DNA of 35,703 nt, from positions 1 through 35,703 of the forward strand of contig JAFGXV010000036.1 of NCBI GenBank assembly GCA_016936455.1, in the 5' to 3' direction. A model generated the notes under the pieces. That model saw nothing but the letters and a program-made list of their open reading frames with translations. It searched no databases and was not told where the DNA came from. This document shows, piece by piece, positions 1 to 8,752 of the stretch. Position 1 is the stretch's first letter. Every line of letters starts with the position of its first letter. The stretch is from Desulfuromonadaceae bacterium (lineage in GTDB: Bacteria; Desulfobacterota; Desulfuromonadia; Desulfuromonadales; Desulfuromonadaceae). The translations under genes and the position numbers were made by a program.

Positions 1-723
1 CAGCGTTCCAGCATCGCGGTCAAACGCCTGTTCGATTATCTGCGCGCCAAGGGCCTGACCAAGATTGCCCTGCTGTCGGCAGCGGACGGCTTCGGCAAGG
101 ACGGCGCCCGCTGGATGCACCAGCTGGCAGCGGAATACGGCATCGAGATCCTCGCCGAGGAATCGTTCGGCCCACGCGACACGGACATGACCGCTCAGCT
201 GACCCGGGCCAGGAATGTCCAGCCGCAGGCCATCATCACCTGGACCATTGGCCCGGCTGGTTCCATCGTCGCCAAGAACAAGGCGCAGCTCGGCATCGAC
301 CTGCCCCTGTTCCAGTGCCACGGCCTGCCCGATCCCAAATACATCGAACTGGCCGGATCGGCCAGCGAGGGTGACCGCATGCCGTCCACCAAGCTGCTGG
401 TGGCCGATGCCCTGCCCGACAGCGATCCGCAAAAAACTGTCATTCAGGAGTTCATCCGTCTCTACAAGGAGAAGGGTTACGACAAGCAGTTCCCCATCAA
501 CACCCATTCCGGTTACGCCTGGGATGCCATCCTGATCGTGGCCAATGCCCTGAAACAGGTGGGCACAGACAAGGCAGCGTTGCGTAGCGCGATTGAAAAT
601 ACCCAGGGCTATGTCGGTGTTTCCGGCATCTACAACCTGACCACGGAAGATCACAACGGTCTGGGGACCGACTCGATGGTCATCGTTCAGGTAAAAGATG
701 GTCAGTTCGTGCTGGCCGACTAG
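1..723 (+). CDS. Branched-chain amino-acid-type ABC transporter substrate-binding protein (C-terminal part)
   Basis: The reading frame is open from the first base of the window, so the gene starts outside it. The 240 visible residues resemble the C-terminal two thirds of periplasmic type I binding proteins of the LivK family (Peripla_BP_6). Seen are the segment around IALLSAADGFGKDGARW, which matches the inter-lobe beta strand and helix with a G-x-D/G turn, and a C-terminal DSMVIVQVKDGQFVLAD strand typical of the family end. Such proteins capture branched-chain amino acids, amides or aromatic acids in the periplasm for an ABC permease. The ligand cannot be read from the sequence. The signal peptide and the neighbouring permease genes would lie to the left. 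The gene ends just before a strong terminator. Confidence 0.85.
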   Translation, partial: QRSSIAVKRLFDYLRAKGLTKIALLSAADGFGKDGARWMHQLAAEYGIEILAEESFGPRDTDMTAQLTRARNVQPQAIITWTIGPAGSIVAKNKAQLGIDLPLFQCHGLPDPKYIELAGSASEGDRMPSTKLLVADALPDSDPQKTVIQEFIRLYKEKGYDKQFPINTHSGYAWDAILIVANALKQVGTDKAALRSAIENTQGYVGVSGIYNLTTEDHNGLGTDSMVIVQVKDGQFVLAD

Positions 724-760
724 GTTCATGGCAGCACAGGCTTGAACCAACCCACCGCCA

Positions 761-806
761 AAACCAAAACGCCCTCGGCCTGTATCTGCCGGGGGCGTTT
801 TGGTTT
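761..806. terminator. Bidirectional intrinsic terminator between convergent genes
   Basis: A 19-bp inverted repeat (left arm 761-779, right arm 788-806) with one G-T pair and an 8-nt loop. The outer part is AAACCAAAACGCCC on one side and its complement on the other, giving T-rich tails in both directions. It serves the binding-protein gene on the plus strand and the SET-domain gene on the minus strand. Confidence 0.88.
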
Positions 807-830
807 AAGGCGAGAAGTGTTGACGCGCTC

Positions 831-1421
831 TCAGGCGACGCGCCACTTCAGACCGCGCACCGAGCGATAGCCCTGCGGCTCCAGCTTCAGCGCCAGGAGT
901 TCCTGGCGCACGTTCGGCGACACCAGCTCCCACAGCGGCTGGGCACAGTCCTCGACAGACTGCAGGCTGGCGAGGATCTGCTCGTCCCATGCCCCGGCAT
1001 GGCCATCGATATCATCCAGGCGCAGCGCCCCACGACAGCCCACGCAGTTGCAGTACAGCGCATAGGGCTCCTGCACGTTGAGCAGGCCGTATTCGGTGGT
1101 CACTTCCTCGCCGGCAGCGATATCACGCACAACAATTTCCAGTCCGTAATCGGTCATCATGGTATTGCTGCGACAGCTGTGGTTCATGTACTTGGCATGG
1201 TCCCAGCCGAGCACCAGCTGCCCCTGTTTGTCGTGATACATGAAGGTTTCGACGGACTGGCGCAATACCTCGGGCAGGTCGAAAAAGGCCGCGCGCGTCA
1301 TGACCAGATCGCAGCAATCCTTGACCACGATGATGGTGCCGCGCGGAATAAAGGCCGTGGCAAAAACCCCGTTGCCGATTTCAGGACTGACCGGACGAAT
1401 GGTGGTGGCGGGATGGATCAT
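831..1421 (-). CDS. SET-domain protein-lysine methyltransferase-like protein
   Basis: A 196-residue protein made almost entirely of a SET domain. The N-terminal GNGVFATAFIPRGTIIV segment is the usual SET start. YMNHSC (about residues 79-84) is the hallmark NHSC motif that binds S-adenosylmethionine. AGEEVTTEYG matches the GEELTxDYG motif carrying the catalytic Tyr. A CNCVGC cluster resembles a post-SET zinc motif. The family transfers methyl groups from S-adenosylmethionine to protein lysines; the bacterial target here is unknown. A strong GGAGG precedes the ATG, and the gene starts 12 bases after the stop of the GNAT/ATP-grasp gene, so the two are almost certainly co-transcribed. This suggests both act on the same protein or peptide substrate, which is inference. 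Confidence 0.85.
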   Translation of the reverse strand: MIHPATTIRPVSPEIGNGVFATAFIPRGTIIVVKDCCDLVMTRAAFFDLPEVLRQSVETFMYHDKQGQLVLGWDHAKYMNHSCRSNTMMTDYGLEIVVRDIAAGEEVTTEYGLLNVQEPYALYCNCVGCRGALRLDDIDGHAGAWDEQILASLQSVEDCAQPLWELVSPNVRQELLALKLEPQGYRSVRGLKWRVA

Positions 1422-1433
1422 GGCCTCCTCCGG

Positions 1434-3398
1434 TTAAAGCAGGTAGCGCGGCTGCTGGCGCTCACGCTCGATGCGCTGATAGAACGACCGCATGATGGTG
1501 AGGTAGAGTTCATCCTTGAGCAGGATGTCCTCCACATCGGCATCGATATTGGGATTGTCGTTGATCTCGATGACATAGGCCTTGCCATTGACCTCCTTGA
1601 GATCCACGCCGTACAGGCCATCCCCAATCAGGGACGATGCCTTGACCGCGGCCTTGACAATGTGCGGCGGCACCTCGGCAATCGGCACCGGCTCGGACAG
1701 GCCGATGCGCTCACCCGGATCCTCGTGCTGCCAGTTGTAGATCTGCCAGTGGCCGTTGGCCATGTAGTACTTGCAGGCATACAACGGCTTCTGATCAATC
1801 ACCCCGATACGCCAGTCATAGTCGGAAGTAAGAAACTCCTGGGCGATCACCAGATCACTGTGGGCAAACATGGTCTTGAGCCGCTCGGCCAGATCCTCGC
1901 GATTCGCCACCCGGTAGACACCGAGAGAGAAGGAACTCTCCGGCAGCTTCAGCACCAGCGGGAAGCTCAGGCTCGCCACCAGTTCGCGCGTCATGGCATG
2001 CTTGCTCAGCAGCCACGACTTGGGTTGGCGGATGCGGCCCCGATCCAGCCGCTCATACAGGTATATCTTGTTGGAGCAGCGCAGGATCGACCAGGGGTCA
2101 TCCATCACCACCAGCCCTTCGGTATAGGCATGGCGGGCAAAACGGTAGGTGTGATTCTCGATAGCCGTGGTCTCGCGGATGAACAGGGCATCAAACTCGC
2201 ACAGTCGGCGATAATCCTTCTTGTCGATAAACTCGACGAAAAACCCGACCTGCTCGGCCGCTTTGCGGAACTTCTCCAGCGCTTCGGGGCAGGACGGCGG
2301 CGTCTTATCCTCGGGATTGATCAGGATAGCCAGATCGTACTTGTACTGTTTGAGCTGGGTCCGGCGGTGCCGCTTTTTCTGAAAATAGCGGTCGATAGCC
2401 TTATGCAGTACATCCGGATAGCTCTGCACCACAGTCGTCAGGTTGAAAGTCTTGACCTGGCGCAGCTTCCACTGGCCGCTGCGCGAGAAAATCACGCTGA
2501 AAAACGGCACCTCAAACAGGGAAAACAACTTCTTGGCCAGATCGGTGAACTCCACCTCCGGTGTTTTGCCCAGGATGACGGGCAATTCAAAGCTGTTGCC
2601 GGAAACCTCGGCCAACCGCAGCTGGACAAAATCCGTGATCTCCTCCATCAGGCTCTGCGCAATCGCCACATTGGTCACGTCTTTCATGGCCATGACCAGC
2701 GGCACGATACGATGGTTACGCGCCGAAGCGATCAGGGACACATAGTAGCCGATGGAGTGGGTCTTATAAGAATTGCACAGGTTGAGCACATGGTAGCGCT
2801 CGCTGTTGCGGAAGCGTTCCTTGGTCAGATAGTCGCGTGCCGAGACGATTTCCACCCCGGGAAGGGCAAACTGCCATTTCTTCACCTGATCCACTACCAC
2901 CACATTGCCGGTATAGATGGCATTATTCAGATCATCGCGAAAATGGTTGACCATTCGCACAGCCGGTTCGCCCGGCGCGTAGTAATCCGGCAGCTGTTCG
3001 GTCACATCGAAGGAAAACTTCCGGTACCAGGCCACCAGCTTTTCGTTATGGGCATCCGCCTCCAGCGTCACCCGCTCAAACCCGTGCAGCTGAGCCACGC
3101 TCATGATATAGCGCAGCAGAAAATCTCCCATGCCGTGACTGCGCGACTCGGGATGAATGGCAATGGAATAGATGCGCAGCGAGTGCTTGTAGAAGATCAC
3201 GGTAGCCGAGCCGACACTGCACGACTGATAGCGGTTCTTGATTTTTTCCAGAATGTAGATCTTCTGGCTGGAGCTGTTCAGGCTGGTCCGGAGAGAACGG
3301 CGGTCACTTTTTCGGTGGCAGGCGAAACAGCTGTTTTCGAGCTGGATCAGAAAGTCGAGGTCTTCAAAGGTGGCCTCGCGGACGTGCATTTTTCCCAT
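1434..3398 (-). CDS. GNAT acetyltransferase / RimK-like ATP-grasp ligase fusion
   Basis: A 654-residue multidomain enzyme. Residues about 1-155 form a RimI-like GNAT domain: IHPESRSHGMG is the acetyl-CoA-binding R/Q-x-x-G-x-G motif, and a downstream N-x-x-x-x-x-x-Y followed by YYAPGEPAVRM is as in RimI. Residues about 160-370 resemble the RimK-like ATP-grasp N-terminal (RLAN) region. The C-terminal 280 residues are an ATP-grasp ligase ending in IEINDNPNID, whose E-x-N-x-N-P residues bind magnesium. ATP-grasp ligases of this type join an amino acid or peptide to a carboxylate; with the GNAT domain this points to protein or peptide tailing, with substrate unknown. The start at 3398 is the first in-frame ATG; a second ATG (3389) directly follows a GGGAAAA stretch and is an alternative. 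First gene of an operon with the SET protein. Confidence 0.82.
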   Translation of the reverse strand: MGKMHVREATFEDLDFLIQLENSCFACHRKSDRRSLRTSLNSSSQKIYILEKIKNRYQSCSVGSATVIFYKHSLRIYSIAIHPESRSHGMGDFLLRYIMSVAQLHGFERVTLEADAHNEKLVAWYRKFSFDVTEQLPDYYAPGEPAVRMVNHFRDDLNNAIYTGNVVVVDQVKKWQFALPGVEIVSARDYLTKERFRNSERYHVLNLCNSYKTHSIGYYVSLIASARNHRIVPLVMAMKDVTNVAIAQSLMEEITDFVQLRLAEVSGNSFELPVILGKTPEVEFTDLAKKLFSLFEVPFFSVIFSRSGQWKLRQVKTFNLTTVVQSYPDVLHKAIDRYFQKKRHRRTQLKQYKYDLAILINPEDKTPPSCPEALEKFRKAAEQVGFFVEFIDKKDYRRLCEFDALFIRETTAIENHTYRFARHAYTEGLVVMDDPWSILRCSNKIYLYERLDRGRIRQPKSWLLSKHAMTRELVASLSFPLVLKLPESSFSLGVYRVANREDLAERLKTMFAHSDLVIAQEFLTSDYDWRIGVIDQKPLYACKYYMANGHWQIYNWQHEDPGERIGLSEPVPIAEVPPHIVKAAVKASSLIGDGLYGVDLKEVNGKAYVIEINDNPNIDADVEDILLKDELYLTIMRSFYQRIERERQQPRYLL

Positions 3399-3646
3399 GG
3401 CTGGCGGTTTTCATCCTGAGCAGAAGAGTGCCTGAAAGGCGCGGTCGCGTCGTTCCTGAACGCTGGCACTTTTTTCTCCTTATACTCCCTATTCTGGCAA
3501 TCAGAAACAAAAAATATCGTCCGCAAAAACTTTTCTCTACGGCCGAATAAACCATTAACTTTCAAAGGGTTAGACCAAACATCCCCCCGGAAATGCCACG
3601 GATTGGGTTAAAATGTTTGCCTGCGGGCAACCCATCGTTGCCGCGT

Positions 3647-4075
3647 TTAAATCTGGGGGGAACCGCAGTCCTGAACATTCTGCTGACGCAGGAATTCGCC
3701 AAACTGCATATCCGTCTCCAGAATATGGTCCAGTAACCAGGTGCGCAGGAAACGGAAAACCTCGGCCGACAGCCCGGTGTAGCCGCTTTGAAAGCGTTCC
3801 TGGTAATCGACAAGGGATTCCTTGAGCTTGTGGTGCTCCTGTTTGTGATGTTCCATGGCCGGATAGTGATATTTCAGCATAAACTCCTCCTCATGCTGAA
3901 AATGCTTTTTGGTATACAGCAACAGGGTCGCAAACAGGCTGCCGAGGACTTCGTCGCCACGTTTGTCCCGTATGCCTTCATAAAGGCTGTTGACTGCATC
4001 GACCAGGGTGCGATGTTCGGCATCGAAGGTTGGGATGCCCGTCTTGTAGCAGCTTTTCCAGGTAATCACCGCCAT
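3647..4075 (-). CDS. Bacteriohemerythrin
   Basis: A single-domain four-helix bundle of 142 residues that binds oxygen at a di-iron site. All expected ligands are present: H21, H58, E62, H77, H81, H117 and D122, in the motifs HFQHEE, HHKQEHH and HILETD. I chose the ATG at 4075, preceded by GGGGGA, because it gives the canonical N-terminus MAVITW-K/D-x-x-Y-x-T-G-I-P-x-F-D-x-x-H. A longer in-frame start at 4195 adds 40 residues with no family similarity. In anaerobes these proteins store, sense or scavenge oxygen. The gene lies downstream of the DUF364 gene with a 182-base gap. Confidence 0.93.
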   Translation of the reverse strand: MAVITWKSCYKTGIPTFDAEHRTLVDAVNSLYEGIRDKRGDEVLGSLFATLLLYTKKHFQHEEEFMLKYHYPAMEHHKQEHHKLKESLVDYQERFQSGYTGLSAEVFRFLRTWLLDHILETDMQFGEFLRQQNVQDCGSPQI

Positions 4076-4257
4076 TGGCTTCCCCCACCATTCTGCGGAA
4101 TACGGCACGGCCTGAGTGGGCCGCCCCGGGGCTGATTTCCAAACATTCAATCCGGTTCCCATTATAAACCAAAAACGGTCGGGGAATGCGTTCAATGTTC
4201 ACATAAAAATCCGGCCCGGTTGTGCGCAGCGGCTGAAAGACGGCACAGGAAATCGGC

Positions 4258-5004
4258 TTACGCGGCTTCAAAGCATAAATGGTTGAGGGCCATCAACCGC
4301 GCCGCCCCGGCGATGCTGGTGCCGTAGAAATAGATCGGGGTCTGGTAGCGTTCCGCCAGCTGCAGCAGAATCGGCAGGCTGCCATTGACGATGGTGGAAC
4401 CGGTGGAGAGCACGAGATCACTGCGATTGAAAACCATTTCGGTGGTTTCCTCATCGCCCCACAGAATCGACACCTCGTGTTTACGGGTGCCACGCAGACT
4501 GGTATCGCGGTCAACGCACAGCACATTTTCCGGGCCGTAGGCTTTGGCCAGCACTGCCAGAATGGCTGGCTGCAGCCCGACCAGGCCGACGGTTTTGGCA
4601 TTAGCCGGTTGAATGGCCTTGATGATCTTTTCAGCGCATTGCTCGGGTTCATCGTTGTGGCAGTGGATGGTTTTCAACTCGCCGTCGAGATAGCGCACCA
4701 CGGCATTGAGTGTGGCGACGAACAGCGCCCGTTGCGGCGTTCCATCCAACGAGCAGTGGGCGATTTCCGCCAGAGTGGTGGTCAGCTCGCTGGGCGCATC
4801 GGTGTAGGCCTGACCGACCACGCCGAGACAGCGCGCCTCCATGAGAAACTCCTTGCCCTTGAGCAGGGGATAATCATCGCGCGACGGATGGCCGAGAGCT
4901 TCCTCATTGGACAGAATCCGTGCTTTGATTTCGACAGTTTTATCGGCCAGATCATTGCGCTCGATCAGTTGGCTGAAACGGTGTTGCAGGTCGTGGTAGA
5001 ACAT
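4258..5004 (-). CDS. DUF364-type (putative heavy-metal chelation) protein
   Basis: A 248-residue protein. The N-terminal half (FYHDLQHRF to about residue 110) looks like the DUF4213 enolase-like N-domain, and the second half is a Rossmann-like DUF364 domain. Visible in the latter are VGLVGLQPAIL (nucleotide-type glycine turn), NVLCVDRD, and DLVLSTGSTIVNGSLP near the C-terminus, a conserved stretch of the family. Members occur near metal-cofactor and corrinoid genes and have been proposed to bind metals; no reaction is established. The ATG at 5004 follows AAGGGGG. The HCHNDEPEQCAE segment (a His and Cys cluster) could bind metal but that is conjecture. Confidence 0.72.
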   Translation of the reverse strand: MFYHDLQHRFSQLIERNDLADKTVEIKARILSNEEALGHPSRDDYPLLKGKEFLMEARCLGVVGQAYTDAPSELTTTLAEIAHCSLDGTPQRALFVATLNAVVRYLDGELKTIHCHNDEPEQCAEKIIKAIQPANAKTVGLVGLQPAILAVLAKAYGPENVLCVDRDTSLRGTRKHEVSILWGDEETTEMVFNRSDLVLSTGSTIVNGSLPILLQLAERYQTPIYFYGTSIAGAARLMALNHLCFEAA

Positions 5005-5082
5005 GGCGGGCCCCCTTGTGTACCGGGTTCATTCCAGGATGGATAGCATTGGATCATTTCCATCCAACAGGAGGAAGCAATA

Positions 5083-5149
5083 ATGACACCAACCCGTCCA
5101 ACCGCATGAACAGGCTTCGCGTTGCAGCGTTGTTAAGGGGGGACGGGTT
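5083..5149 (+). other. Intergenic inverted repeat with a minicistron
   Basis: A perfect GGAGG (5070-5074) lies eight bases before an ATG (5083) that opens an eight-codon frame ending at 5109. The perfect 9-bp inverted repeat AACCCGTCC (5091-5099) / GGACGGGTT (5141-5149) overlaps it. No downstream gene lies on this strand. It may be a gene remnant or chance; no function is assigned. Confidence 0.3.
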
Positions 5150-5206
5150 CAACAGATAGGCAATCTGTGCTGATTTTTTAGACAGCGGATAACCAGGACA
5201 TGCTTC

Positions 5207-7792
5207 TCAGGACAGGAAACCATACTCTCCCGGCTGATCGGCATACGCCATCAGCGCCTCAGCGGGCAGGGGCCTGCTGAACAGGAAACCCTGGCCGATC
5301 TCACAGCCCTCACGACGCAGGAATTCAAGCTGCTGCGGGCGTTCGATGCCTTCGGCCACGGTTTCCATGCCGAGGCTGTTGGACAGATTGATCACCGCCC
5401 GGCTGATGATGTCGTCCTCGGGATTCGTACCGATGTCGAGCACAAAAGAGCGGTCGATTTTCAACCGATCCAGGGGCAAGCGCTTGAGATAGGCCAGACT
5501 CGAATAGCCGGTACCAAAGTCATCAATGGCCAGGTGGATCCCGAGCGCCCGGAAGTCGGCCAGCGCCCGGGCCACTTTTTCCGGCTCACGCATCAGGGTC
5601 GACTCCGTCACTTCCAGTTCCAGCCGTTCGGCGCCGAGTCCCGTACGTTGCAGGATATCGAGCACCTGTTGCGGCAGATCACCCGCTTCGATCTGCTGCA
5701 CCGCCAGATTGACCGCCACCCGCGGGATCATGCAACCTTTCTGCTCCCAATCGACCATCTGACGGCAGGCCTCTTCGATGACCCACAAACCGATCTCATT
5801 GATCTGGCCCGTCTCCTCGGCGCGCGGGATAAACTGGTTTGGCGGCACCAGACCCAGCTCGGCGCTCTGCCAGCGCACCAGGGCCTCGACGCCCACCAGC
5901 GCCCCGCTGGCCAACGCGACCTGCGGCTGATAGTGCAGAATCAGCTCATCGCGCACCACAGCATGGCGCAAGGCGTTTTCCATCACCAGATGGTCACGCA
6001 CCGTTACCGACAGCTCCTGCGAATAGAACTGGAACTGGTTGCGGCCCTGGCGCTTGGCGGCGTAGCGGGCCAGCTCGGCATGCTTGAGCAGAGTTTCCTC
6101 GTCCATGCCGTCCAGCGGATAAAGGCTGATGCCGATACTGGCGGTAATGACAAAGTGCTGATCGTCAATGGTGAGCGGTGCCGACAGCGACTGCAGGATT
6201 CTGCGCCCGACACTGGCAGCCAGCTCTGCCGGATGTTCTCCCCGCAGCAACAGCACGAATTCGTCCGCCCCCATCCGTGCCAAGGTGTCTTCCAGACGCA
6301 GCAGATCTTTCAGGCGGCTGGAAATCTTGCGCAGCACCTTGTCGCCAAGTTCAAAGCCAAAGGTTTCATTGATTTTTTTGAAATGATCGAGATCAAGACT
6401 GAGCACTGTCAGCTCAGATGATGCGGTTTTGGCCTGTTTCAGATGCTCCTGCAGCTGATGCCGGAGCAGGGTCCGGTTCGGCAGCTGGGTCAGGGGATCG
6501 TATTGCCGCAGAAAACTCAGCTGATCTTCCTGTTCACGCGTAACGGTCAGATCACTCCAGCTGCCGACAATCTCAGCCGGTTGTCCGGCATGCCCGGGCA
6601 CATAATGCATTTCGTCGCGAAGATAGCGCACCCGACCTGCGGCATCGAAAATACGGTATTCCAGTGTGGCGAATCCGTTCTGGCGAATCTGCACCAGAGA
6701 AACCCGGGCCCTGTCATGATCCTCCGGATGAACGGCTTTAGGCCACCAACCCTTGGTCAGCACCTGCTCACGGGTATAGCCGAACAGCCGCTTCACGTTG
6801 TCGCTGACCCACAGGGGTTCAAACTCCGGGGGCGTAACCGCCACCTGATACAGCATCACCGGACTGGTTTCGAGCAAATGGCTGAGTCGCTGATTGAGCT
6901 GAACCAGATCCCGCGTGCGACGACGAACCTGCCAGCGCAACAGCCCCGTCGCGACCAGCAAGATCAACAGCAAAGCGCCACCCACGGCAGCCCAGCGCAA
7001 CCAGTGTAGTGGGACAACCGGCTGCAGGGGACGAGTCATGGCCCGTTTGAGGGCCTGGTAATAAACGGAATCCCCATCCAGACGCCATTGACTCAGATAA
7101 TCATCAATACGCTGTAGCAACTCGGGATGTTGGCCCTGCGCCACGGCAAAATAAAGGGTTGCCGGACTGAAAATCAGCGGGTTTTCTTTCAGACCATAGC
7201 GATAGCCATACATGCCGCCAAAAAAACTGTTGGTGACGGTCACATCGGCCCGACCGCTGACCACGGCCTCGAAACCAGCGGCCATCCCGTCGACAGGCAC
7301 CTCTTCGACACGAATCCCGAGCCCGTCCGTAATACGGCTCAGCGCACGTTCCTGCACCGCGCCTCGCAGCACCGCGACGCGTTTGCCCGCTAGATCCGGC
7401 CAGGCCAGAATATCCACATCCCCTCGACTCCACAGACTCGACCAGCTATGAGCCACGGGAATGGCGTGAAAATCAAAACGTTGCTCGCGCAGCGGGGTCC
7501 GGGCAACATCCGGCATCAGGTCGATCTCCCCAGCCTCAAGGCGCTCCAGGCACTGGGTCCAGGTTCCGTCGACAAATTCCAGCCGCCAGCCTTCCTGACG
7601 GGCCATGGCCTCAAGCAACTCGATGAACAGACCGGCAGCCTGTCCCTGATCATTACGATAAACTTTCGGTGGATTGTCGTACAGACCGACGCGCAACACA
7701 TCGGAACGCGAACCATCGGTGGCATGCCATACCCACACGGCAACCAACAGGATGACCATTACGACGATGATTTTTTTGCCCGACATCCTCAT
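5207..7792 (-). CDS. Membrane c-di-GMP protein: SBP_bac_3, PAS, GGDEF and EAL domains
   Basis: An 861-residue sensor protein. A hydrophobic segment at residues 6-22 is followed by a periplasmic family-3 solute-binding domain (about 30-255, beginning VLRVGLYDNPPKVY), a transmembrane helix (about 265-287), a PAS domain (about 302-415), GGDEF (about 425-585) and EAL (about 600-845). The cyclase signature reads GADEF rather than GGDEF, with an upstream RLED inhibitory-site motif, so cyclase activity may be weak or absent. The EAL half keeps EALVRW, EVTES, DDFGTGYSSL, LKIDRSFV, AEGIE and QGFLFSRP, so phosphodiesterase activity is likely. It probably links a periplasmic ligand, perhaps an amino acid, to cyclic di-GMP turnover. 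The likely start is the ATG at 7792, with GAGG upstream; ATG 7786 is possible. A TATACT -10-like box lies about 100 bases upstream. Monocistronic. Confidence 0.9.
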   Translation of the reverse strand: MRMSGKKIIVVMVILLVAVWVWHATDGSRSDVLRVGLYDNPPKVYRNDQGQAAGLFIELLEAMARQEGWRLEFVDGTWTQCLERLEAGEIDLMPDVARTPLREQRFDFHAIPVAHSWSSLWSRGDVDILAWPDLAGKRVAVLRGAVQERALSRITDGLGIRVEEVPVDGMAAGFEAVVSGRADVTVTNSFFGGMYGYRYGLKENPLIFSPATLYFAVAQGQHPELLQRIDDYLSQWRLDGDSVYYQALKRAMTRPLQPVVPLHWLRWAAVGGALLLILLVATGLLRWQVRRRTRDLVQLNQRLSHLLETSPVMLYQVAVTPPEFEPLWVSDNVKRLFGYTREQVLTKGWWPKAVHPEDHDRARVSLVQIRQNGFATLEYRIFDAAGRVRYLRDEMHYVPGHAGQPAEIVGSWSDLTVTREQEDQLSFLRQYDPLTQLPNRTLLRHQLQEHLKQAKTASSELTVLSLDLDHFKKINETFGFELGDKVLRKISSRLKDLLRLEDTLARMGADEFVLLLRGEHPAELAASVGRRILQSLSAPLTIDDQHFVITASIGISLYPLDGMDEETLLKHAELARYAAKRQGRNQFQFYSQELSVTVRDHLVMENALRHAVVRDELILHYQPQVALASGALVGVEALVRWQSAELGLVPPNQFIPRAEETGQINEIGLWVIEEACRQMVDWEQKGCMIPRVAVNLAVQQIEAGDLPQQVLDILQRTGLGAERLELEVTESTLMREPEKVARALADFRALGIHLAIDDFGTGYSSLAYLKRLPLDRLKIDRSFVLDIGTNPEDDIISRAVINLSNSLGMETVAEGIERPQQLEFLRREGCEIGQGFLFSRPLPAEALMAYADQPGEYGFLS

Positions 7793-7945
7793 TTGCGCTC
7801 TGAATTCCTCAAAATCTAAAAAAGGGCGACAAGCTCTTGGCGCTGATTTGCAGCGGGAACCCTATCACGTCAGTATGGCCTTCAGTATAACGAATAAGGC
7901 GGTTTCTGCCACCTGTGAGTCAAAGGAGGTCGCTCTGTCAGGGGC

Positions 7946-8707
7946 TCAACGGATGACCTTGCCAACGGGTGCCAGGTAGAGAGTGAACTCATCCTGCCCG
8001 TCGACACCAAGCAAGGCATCCATACGCTGCTGGTCGTAGGCCGCCACAGCGCAGGTCCCGGCATGGATGGCCTCGCACGCCAGGTAAAGGTTTTGACACA
8101 CATGCCCCACATCCATGGCCATCACCCGATGGGCGGCCTGGGCGTAGCGCCACTCCATGCGGTAGGGAATCCCGGTCCAGACCAGGGTCAGCGGAGCGCT
8201 TGCCACAAAGACCTGATTCAGCACCGCCGGTGTCAGCCGTTCTGCCAGCCGGGGATCCAAGTGCTCGCACACCAGAGCATGCTGTAGCGGCAGATAACGG
8301 TAAATGCCCTGCTCCAAGCCCACCACATCCGACACCAGGGCATAGCTTTCAAAGGCATGCCGGCAACCGGCTGAGGGAACGGTGCGCAGGGCATGCCCTG
8401 CCCCGAGCTCGCGGCGAACACCCTGAGTGGCCCACAGCAGCAAACCCAGCTCCGCCTGGGTCAAGGTCTGATCCAGATAACGGCGACGGCTTTCGCGCTG
8501 CGCCATGGCATCCAGCACATCCGTGCCGCGAAAATCACGGTCCTGCCGGGGATCAGGCAAGGAAATCAGGACCTGCTCCGGCCGTGGCGGCTTCTGCACC
8601 GGTGGAGGCGCAACCCCCCTGTTCTGATCGGTGAGATAGAAATTGATCTGCTGACGGAGTTCATCCTTCAGAAATGCCCTCTGCTTCTCCATTGTCGGGA
8701 TCGTCAT
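7946..8707 (-). CDS. SagB/ThcOx-type nitroreductase-family dehydrogenase
   Basis: A 253-residue FMN-dependent oxidoreductase-like protein of the nitroreductase fold. Seen are RESRRRYLDQTLTQAELGLLLWATQGVRR near the start (the R-x-S-x-R FMN phosphate region), an RTVPSAGCRH segment (the PSAGA-like motif of SagB proteins), and a C-terminal LYLAPVGK strand matching the family's YxxPVGK ending. Family members oxidise azolines or reduce flavin-accessible substrates. No azoline cyclodehydratase or precursor peptide is nearby, so a role in peptide maturation is not supported. The ATG at 8707 is preferred because AAGGAG lies eight bases upstream; an in-frame GTG at 8716 overlaps that ribosome site. Confidence 0.85.
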   Translation of the reverse strand: MTIPTMEKQRAFLKDELRQQINFYLTDQNRGVAPPPVQKPPRPEQVLISLPDPRQDRDFRGTDVLDAMAQRESRRRYLDQTLTQAELGLLLWATQGVRRELGAGHALRTVPSAGCRHAFESYALVSDVVGLEQGIYRYLPLQHALVCEHLDPRLAERLTPAVLNQVFVASAPLTLVWTGIPYRMEWRYAQAAHRVMAMDVGHVCQNLYLACEAIHAGTCAVAAYDQQRMDALLGVDGQDEFTLYLAPVGKVIR

Positions 8708-8752
8708 CGCTGTCACTCCTTCTGCAACCGGGGCAGCTTGGGGATAAACGCA

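Noticed and set aside
999-3419. 806-codon open frame on the plus strand, opposite the GNAT/ATP-grasp and SET genes
   Set aside because: It runs antisense through two genes with clear domain motifs; the translation has no recognisable domains and is His/Gln/Ile-rich, typical of antisense frames in DNA with G/C-rich third positions.
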